Shown piece by piece: positions 15,245 through 20,091 of a stretch of 20,091 nt of DNA. The notes beneath the pieces are model-generated. The model had not been told where the DNA came from and did no database searches. It saw only the letters and a program-made list of their open reading frames with translations. The stretch's first letter is position 1, and each line of letters begins with the position of its first letter. The position numbers were made by a program, and so were the translations under genes. This DNA is from Methanoregula sp. (GTDB taxonomy: Archaea; Halobacteriota; Methanomicrobia; Methanomicrobiales; Methanospirillaceae), in NCBI GenBank assembly GCA_026394695.1, contig JAPKXT010000190.1, positions 1 to 20,091 of the forward strand, written 5' to 3'.

Positions 15245-17118
15245 GTGTTGGGGTTAACCGGGAAAATGCAGTGTCTGATGCGCTGGGAGCCATACTCCTG
15301 GTTGCTGTTGTCGGGATGGCAGTTGCGATCTTAGGTGTTGCGATCCTCTCCCAGCCCCCGCTGGAAAAGATCCCTGCCCTGAATGTGGATATCACGACCA
15401 TCGGCAGGACAATCATTATTACCCATAATGGGGGTGATTCGCTTGAGAAGGCCGAGATGGCGATCATCGTCGATGGGTCTGATCTCAAGGACTCGTTCCA
15501 GAGTATTGATAGCGCCCCCTGGTCTTCATGGGCTATCGGGGATTCCCTGTATTACAACGTTCCCCCCGGCCAGCCTATGCCACAGGGAGTGACGATATTT
15601 TATATTGGCGGTTCATCTACTCGGATCATCACCTCAATGGGTGTCCCGCAAACCGTGTCGGCGGGAGGTCTGTATCCAACAGGTTCTATCACTGCAACCC
15701 CAACTCCTGTCCCCACCCCGGTAGCGGATTTCAACGCAACACCCCTGGCGGGCCCAACACCCCTTGCTGTATCATTCACGGACGCGTCAACCGGATCACC
15801 CACCGGGTGGAACTGGACATTTGGGGACATCGGTGCTGAAAACACCTCGACATTGCAGAGCCCATCGCACACATACTCTACAGCCGGGACTTATTCAGTC
15901 ACGCTGGTGGCAAGTAATGCCGGTGGCAACAGCATAATAACCCGAACCAATTATATAACCGTGAACGTACCTGCACCTGTTGCGACTTTCACTGGCACAC
16001 CCCTGTCAGGCACCGCACCACTCCCAGTTACGTTCACTGACACATCAATGAACATCCCAACGGGCTGGGAATGGAGTTTTAGGAATATTACTCCCGGTAA
16101 CAATACTGTAACAGTGTTTTCAACAATTCAAAATCCCGTGATGACATTTGGTGCAGGGAATTATTCGATCGTATTGACTGCCAGTAATTCCGGAGGGGTC
16201 AATGTGAGTAGTCAGGTTACATTTATCAACGTCAGTCGGACATTCAGTCCATGGTCGTATTATCGTGATATTGCGGTTACAAACAGCCCGGCAATTGCCA
16301 GTTACCAGATGAAAGTAAATGTACCTTATGATGCACACATGAAAACAGATTTCGGGGATATACGTTTTATCGGGACTGATGGCACTACCGCTTATGACTA
16401 TTGGATGGAAAAGAAAACTGATGGCACAAATGCGGTGTTCTGGGTTAACGTTCCGGCCGCCAGTACGACTACTTTCAGAATGTATTTCGGTAATTCATCA
16501 TTGACAACAACCAGTGATGGAACAAAGACATTCGACTTTTTCGATGACTTTTCCGGTGATTTGGGTAAATGGACTGTAGAAAAAATATCCGGGGTATACC
16601 CCCGTATTGAAAGCGGGTATCTTGTTGCTGGTGGAGGTACCACATCTGGTGATTACGGTCATACCTCATTAGGTTCATCTGCTACGTATAGTGGATTTCA
16701 GGATGGCATAGTAGAATTTAAACATCAGCATTCTACAGATGGAATTGGCGAAGTTGTGTTCAGAGGGACTTTTGCAAGCAATCGTGGATATAAAGGAAGA
16801 TGGGATGCAAGGACTGGCAGTGAGCAGGTATTTTTAATGCCACCTTATTCAGGTTGGGCAAATATTGGCAGTGCAGTGGCGAAATGGAATACGGCTGGTC
16901 CTTGGTATGGAGGAAAAATGGTTGTGCATGGAAACGTTATGGATCTTTATGATGATGACAACTTGAAAGGGACCATTACCGACAATACCTATGCCAGTGC
17001 CGGAGAGATCGCCCTTCAAAACCATTATGGGAGTTATACGAACTACGATGATGTTCGTGTTCGTAAATATTCTGCAACCGAACCCACAACCAGTATCGGA
17101 AGCGAAATAACCGTCTAA
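15241..17118 (+). CDS. Pilin-signal adhesin: type IV pilin N-domain, two PKD, DUF2341, lectin-like C-domain
   Basis: A 625-residue surface protein starting with GTG in the stop codon of the gene before. Residues 10-38 (AVSDALGAILLVAVVGMAVAILG) are an archaeal type IV pilin signal; 50-135 is the pilin N-domain (THNGGDSLEKAEMAIIVDG). A Thr/Pro linker leads to two PKD-type beta domains at about 160-243 (WNWTFGDIG) and 246-330 (WEWSFRNI); both have lost the full FGDG motif. Residues 337-435 match DUF2341 (YYRDIAVTN, FGDIRFIGTDG, FRMYFGN), and 435-620 form a jelly-roll, lectin-like domain (FFDDFSGDLGKW to YDDVRVRKY). DUF2341 followed by such a fold is common in methanogen cell-surface proteins. 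The C-terminal third is poorer in GC than the PKD part. Confidence 0.85.
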   Translation: MSVGVNRENAVSDALGAILLVAVVGMAVAILGVAILSQPPLEKIPALNVDITTIGRTIIITHNGGDSLEKAEMAIIVDGSDLKDSFQSIDSAPWSSWAIGDSLYYNVPPGQPMPQGVTIFYIGGSSTRIITSMGVPQTVSAGGLYPTGSITATPTPVPTPVADFNATPLAGPTPLAVSFTDASTGSPTGWNWTFGDIGAENTSTLQSPSHTYSTAGTYSVTLVASNAGGNSIITRTNYITVNVPAPVATFTGTPLSGTAPLPVTFTDTSMNIPTGWEWSFRNITPGNNTVTVFSTIQNPVMTFGAGNYSIVLTASNSGGVNVSSQVTFINVSRTFSPWSYYRDIAVTNSPAIASYQMKVNVPYDAHMKTDFGDIRFIGTDGTTAYDYWMEKKTDGTNAVFWVNVPAASTTTFRMYFGNSSLTTTSDGTKTFDFFDDFSGDLGKWTVEKISGVYPRIESGYLVAGGGTTSGDYGHTSLGSSATYSGFQDGIVEFKHQHSTDGIGEVVFRGTFASNRGYKGRWDARTGSEQVFLMPPYSGWANIGSAVAKWNTAGPWYGGKMVVHGNVMDLYDDDNLKGTITDNTYASAGEIALQNHYGSYTNYDDVRVRKYSATEPTTSIGSEITV

Positions 17119-17333
17119 ACTGCAAGCGGGAGCAGTGGACGTGCAGATTACTGGAGGGAATATCCCCGCTCTTTATTCTTCCCGTCGGTTCACGGGAATG
17201 GTTCGAATCAGGCAACATAGATCATATGTGTTCTGACCATTCCCGCAGGACAGATGACGGACAGACATGATATTATAGAAATCCCTTTGTGGTATACAAT
17301 CGTTCAATTAGTCTTTTAGCATTCCAATATTGT

Positions 17334-17355
17334 CCTGTACTGTGCCTGTACTGTG
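17334..17355. repeat. Tandem 11-base repeat, two copies
   Basis: CCTGTACTGTG occurs twice back to back without mismatch, in the gap between two surface-protein genes. Function unknown. Confidence 0.6.
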
Positions 17356-17482
17356 GTAATAAGAACCCCGGTTGACAGAGATCCGTGATAAGGCAGCAAT
17401 ATACCAAAATCCCGCTGTTGCCGGATCCAGTCCGGATACTTTGATGAGTAACTCTTTTAAAAAATTCTCACCGGACTCAAAG

Positions 17483-17493
17483 GATATATGCAT
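17483..17493 (+). promoter_or_regulatory. Candidate TATA box for the TIG adhesin gene
   Basis: GATATATGCAT is centred 42 bases before ATG 17530. The expected leader is about 18 bases and holds a GTGGAG ribosome-site-like stretch near 17514-17519. Confidence 0.4.
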
Positions 17494-17529
17494 AAAGATG
17501 ATTAACTGTGGATAAGTGGAGTATATCGC

Positions 17530-19044
17530 ATGGCACCAACCCGCATGACTAAATACTCAGATACGGGCAGAGAGCGTGCCGTCTCTGAAGTCATCGGCGC
17601 AATCATGCTCGTCTCTGTGGTAGTAATTGCGGTTGCAGTCATTGGTGTCGCACTCACTTCACAGGGAACCATCCAGAAGATCCCGGCGCTGGATGCCATC
17701 ATCTCCAATTATGGAAATACCATACAGATCTATCATAACGGCGGGGATACGCTGCAGAGTGCAGATATGGAAATCCTTGTCGATGGTAAGGCGAAGCCTT
17801 TTAGTAAGGGATCTGATCCATCGTGGACATCCTGGTCAGCCGGGGATTCCCTCGTCTATACCGTGCCTGATGGAGAGGCCCTCCCAAAAATTGTGAACAT
17901 TGTGTTCAAAGGTGGTGGAGCATCCACGATTTTGACCACTGCGGATTTCAGTGCAACCGGTATGATCAACAATGGGCCAATATCAACCGATACCCTGAAA
18001 GCAGCCTTCTCCGGCTCGCCCGTATCCGGCATACCCCCGCTGGTGGTGCAGTTTACCGATCAATCCACAGGATACCCGGTGGGGTGGACATGGGATTTTG
18101 GTGATGGTACGTCTACGGTTGAGAACCCCACACATGTCTATAACAGTGCAAATACGTATACGGTCCGCCTGACCGTTACAAATTTTACCGGGAACACGGA
18201 TAGCACGACCCATACGATTACTGTTTCATCTTATTCCCCGACGGTAAGTGGTATCAGCCCGGGCCAGGGTATTCAGGGATCCAGTGTCCCGATTAGTATG
18301 TATGGGAATAACTTTGTCAACGGGGCGACCATCACTCTGAAAAACCAGAGCGCTACTATTACGGCAACTTCTGTTGCTTTTGTATCGGCAACTACCCTGA
18401 CCGGGACCGTTGTAATTCCGTCAGGTGCAACCCTCGGCCCGTGGGATGTTGTGGTGACTAATCCCGACATGCAAACCGGAACGTTCTCGAATGGGTTCAC
18501 GATCTATCCCCCGGCGCCGGCACCGACATTCACCAGCATCGCACCGGCAGCCGGTCCGGCAGCAGGCAGCACGCCAATAACGATCGTTGGTTCGAATTTT
18601 GTTAATGGGGGTTCGTTCGGTGTGACGATTGGTGGTGCGGCAGCGACGAGTGTCGTAAGGGTTGACGCCACCCATATTACGGCGTTTACTCCCCCCGGCA
18701 CTGCTGGAGCCAATGACGTAGTGATTACCAACAATGATGGCCAGACCGTAACCGGGGCGGGCGCATATACCTATACAGCAGTCCCGACCTTCACCAGCAT
18801 CGCCCCGCTGTCCGGCACGACATTGGGCGGCACCGCTGTAATGATCTTCGGGACAAACCTTATAGGAGCGACCACAGTAACCCTTGGCGGTACACCGGCA
18901 ACCGGTGTCACGGTTGTCAGCGATACTTCGATCACAGCGACCACGCCCGGCCATACCGCCGGAGCCGTTGACGTTGTTGTCACCACACCCAACGGCACTG
19001 CAACCGGGTCAGGCACATATACCTATGGAGCAGCACGGCACTAG
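17530..19044 (+). CDS. Pilin-signal adhesin with PKD and IPT/TIG repeats, truncated by frameshift
   Basis: The open part is 504 residues. Residues 15-44 (RAVSEVIGAIMLVSVVVIAVAVIGVAL) are a type IV pilin signal and 45-130 the pilin N-domain (YHNGGDTLQSADMEILVDG), clearly paralogous to that of the gene at 15241. A canonical PKD domain follows at about 160-233 (WTWDFGDGTSTVENPTHVY), then IPT/TIG immunoglobulin-like units beginning near residues 235, 332 and 419, the last two from the P-T-F-T-S-I-A-P start. The reading frame ends in TAG at 19042 a few codons after GTYTYGAARH, where a new TIG unit should begin. The next TIG units continue in another frame, so the ancestral gene was longer. An extracellular adhesin or cell-wall-associated fibre is likely from the domains. 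Confidence 0.85.
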   Translation: MAPTRMTKYSDTGRERAVSEVIGAIMLVSVVVIAVAVIGVALTSQGTIQKIPALDAIISNYGNTIQIYHNGGDTLQSADMEILVDGKAKPFSKGSDPSWTSWSAGDSLVYTVPDGEALPKIVNIVFKGGGASTILTTADFSATGMINNGPISTDTLKAAFSGSPVSGIPPLVVQFTDQSTGYPVGWTWDFGDGTSTVENPTHVYNSANTYTVRLTVTNFTGNTDSTTHTITVSSYSPTVSGISPGQGIQGSSVPISMYGNNFVNGATITLKNQSATITATSVAFVSATTLTGTVVIPSGATLGPWDVVVTNPDMQTGTFSNGFTIYPPAPAPTFTSIAPAAGPAAGSTPITIVGSNFVNGGSFGVTIGGAAATSVVRVDATHITAFTPPGTAGANDVVITNNDGQTVTGAGAYTYTAVPTFTSIAPLSGTTLGGTAVMIFGTNLIGATTVTLGGTPATGVTVVSDTSITATTPGHTAGAVDVVVTTPNGTATGSGTYTYGAARH

Positions 19045-20011
19045 TGTAACGATCACCGGGTCGGGCTTTACCGGAGCGACCGCAGTAACCTTTGGCGGTA
19101 ATGCGGCAACCGGTGTCACGGTTGTCAGCGATACTTCGATAACAGCGACCACACCCTTCCATTCAGCCGGAGCCGTTGACGTTGTTGTCACCACCCCCGG
19201 CGGCACCGCAACCGGGACGAGTAAATATACCTATACCACTACAGCAGCTCCGACGTTCACCAGCATCGCCCCGGCATCCGGCCCGACAGCAGGCGTCACC
19301 GCTGTAACGATCACCGGTACGAATTTCGTTGCCGGAGGTTCATTAGGGGTGACGATTGACGGTGTGGCAGCCACGAATGTAACTAGGACTCTTGCCACCC
19401 GGATTACTGCGTCCACTCCAGCCGGCACAGCTGGAGCCAAGGACGTCGTGATTACCAACAATGATGGCCAGACCGTAACCCGGACGGGTGCATATACCTA
19501 TCTGGCAGTCCCGACGTTTACCGGCATCGCCCCGGTAGCCGGCCCGATAACGCTCGGCACTCCTGTAACGATCACCGGAACGGGCTTTACCGGAGCGACC
19601 GGTGTAACCCTTGGCGGTACAGCGGCAACTGCTGTCACGGTTATCAGCGATACTTCGATAACAGCGACCGCGCCCGCCCATGCAGCCGGGGTCGTAAACG
19701 TTGTTGTCACCACCCCCGGCGGCACTGCAACCGGGACAGGTGTATATACCTATACAGCAGCCCCGACAACCACCATCATCGCCCCGGCATACGGCCGGAT
19801 TAACGGCGGCACCGCTGTAACGATCACCGGGACGAATTTTGTTACCGGAGCAACTGCAGTAACCTTTGGTGGCACAGAGGCAACCACATTCACGGTAGTC
19901 AGCGCTACCTCTATCACAGCGACCACACCCGCCCATGCAGCCGGTGCCGGAAATGTTATTGTCACCACCCCCGGAGGAGCCTCCGCAGCCAGGGCGTATA
20001 CCTATGCAGAT
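18523..20011 (+). repeat. DNA-level IPT/TIG module array with higher-order duplication
   Basis: Units of about 250-261 bases, starting at CCG of P-T-F-T-S-I-A-P: 18523, 18784, a damaged one about 19037, then 19250, 19511, 19763, and a further partial at 20012. They are of two sorts. Type A (18523 and 19250, both exactly 261 bases) has G-G-S-x-G-V-T-I and NNDGQTVT; type B (the other four full units) has G-A-T-x-V-T-x-G-G and VVxTxTPxGTAT. The order is A-B-B-A-B-B, so a three-unit block of about 760 bases was duplicated. Confidence 0.75.
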
Positions 20012-20091
20012 CCGACGATCTCCGGGGCGCTTTCACGCATTACAGGAACGCGTGGCAGTACGTATACCGGTATAACTATTCCCGGAACAAA
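19025..20091 (+). pseudogene. Frame-shifted continuation of the TIG adhesin, open to window end
   Basis: From ATG 19025 (M-E-Q-H-G-T-S-V-T-I-T-G) the shifted frame stays open without a stop for more than 350 codons to the right edge. It encodes the rest of a type B unit, then A, B, B units and the start of another. It has no signal peptide, no plausible ribosome site, and overlaps the upstream frame by 20 bases, so by itself it could not reach the cell surface. Conserved sequence with no stops over a kilobase suggests recent frame loss, programmed shift, or a sequencing/assembly error in a repeat. A separately translated cytosolic protein is least likely. Confidence 0.72.
19027..19037 (+). 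other. Junction of apparent 44-base out-of-frame deletion
   Basis: Comparing the unit boundary with the sister at 18778-18831: from the T-Y-T-Y end to the G-T-x-V-T-I strand the sister has 54 bases, here 10. The missing 44 bases encode P-T-F-T-S-I-A-P and the turn after it, and 44 is not a multiple of three, so the frame moves. The full-array spacing agrees: 466 bases from 18784 to 19250 against about 510 expected. Confidence 0.75.

Larger units (their letters stand above)
17119..17529. other. 411-base intergenic region with alternative hairpins
   Basis: No gene is supported here. At 17179-17198, TTCCCGT and ACGGGAA form a 7-base stem with a 6-base loop. At 17193-17245, CGGGAATGGT and ACCATTCCCG form a perfect 10-base stem around 33 bases that include a 5-base inner stem (17215-17229). 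The two stems share 17193-17198 and exclude each other. An 11-base unit CCTGTACTGTG is repeated in tandem at 17334-17355, and AGTCCGG/CCGGACT (17429-17477) are inverted. TTTTAAAAAA (17456-17465) and GATATATGCAT (17483-17493) are AT-rich promoter candidates for the next gene. Confidence 0.5.

Noticed and set aside
17308..17493. A 61-codon minus-strand frame in the 411-base gap
   Set aside because: No family resemblance, and it overlaps the probable promoter and inverted repeats.
18421..19968. Several open minus-strand frames of 60-200 codons opposite the TIG array
   Set aside because: They are shadows of the GC-rich repeat DNA, have compositionally odd products, and oppose a clearly protein-like plus-strand frame.
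18523..20011. CRISPR array
   Set aside because: The repeats are 250-261 bases, diverged and in frame with TIG domains; there are no short direct repeats with unique spacers.

Overview
The window is chromosomal DNA from a methanogenic euryarchaeon, most likely of the order Methanomicrobiales (Methanoregula-like); the genus is my inference from gene types, not from a search. The archaeal signs are a two-KH-domain NusA of archaeal size, diphthine synthase, an archaeal-type cis-prenyltransferase, type IV pilin N-termini carrying PKD and IPT/TIG repeats, and promoters with TATA boxes about 25 bases before very short or absent leaders. No rRNA, tRNA, CRISPR array or insertion sequence was found.

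Layout. (1) 1-2723, minus strand: a leuC-leuD-leuB style cluster for isopropylmalate-type or homoaconitate-type chain elongation; leuB runs off the left edge. (2) 2854-4486, plus strand: a secreted SIMPL-domain protein, then nusA and hisE, which overlap by 4 bases. (3) 4496-7492, minus strand: dphB and a duplicated DUF357 protein (4-base overlap), then a UPF0104 flippase-like membrane protein and a DUF151 bifunctional-nuclease protein. (4) 7641-10162, minus strand: an iron module, in which a DtxR-type repressor fused to a FeoA domain overlaps feoB by 4 bases. (5) 10384-13576: two cis-prenyltransferase homologues. One (plus strand) has lost the catalytic Asp motif but keeps a C-terminal RxG. 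The other (minus strand) has the catalytic motifs but lacks the RxG, and is translationally coupled to a radical SAM gene. Between them lies an unrecognised putative DNA-binding protein. (6) 13796-20091, plus strand: a surface-protein cluster of three proteins with type IV pilin signal segments. The last is an IPT/TIG repeat adhesin whose frame is broken by an apparent 44-base deletion; the remaining repeats stay open in the new frame to the window end.

How the parts relate: most of 1-13576 is housekeeping (leucine or coenzyme B precursors, histidine, translation, iron uptake, polyprenyl carrier lipid). The right third is accessory cell-surface material with repeat-driven change. The carrier-lipid genes and the glycosylatable surface proteins (many N-x-S/T sites) could meet functionally in N-glycosylation, but that is inference. 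The best candidates for a little-described system are the complementary cis-prenyltransferase pair with its radical SAM partner and the frame-broken TIG adhesin.
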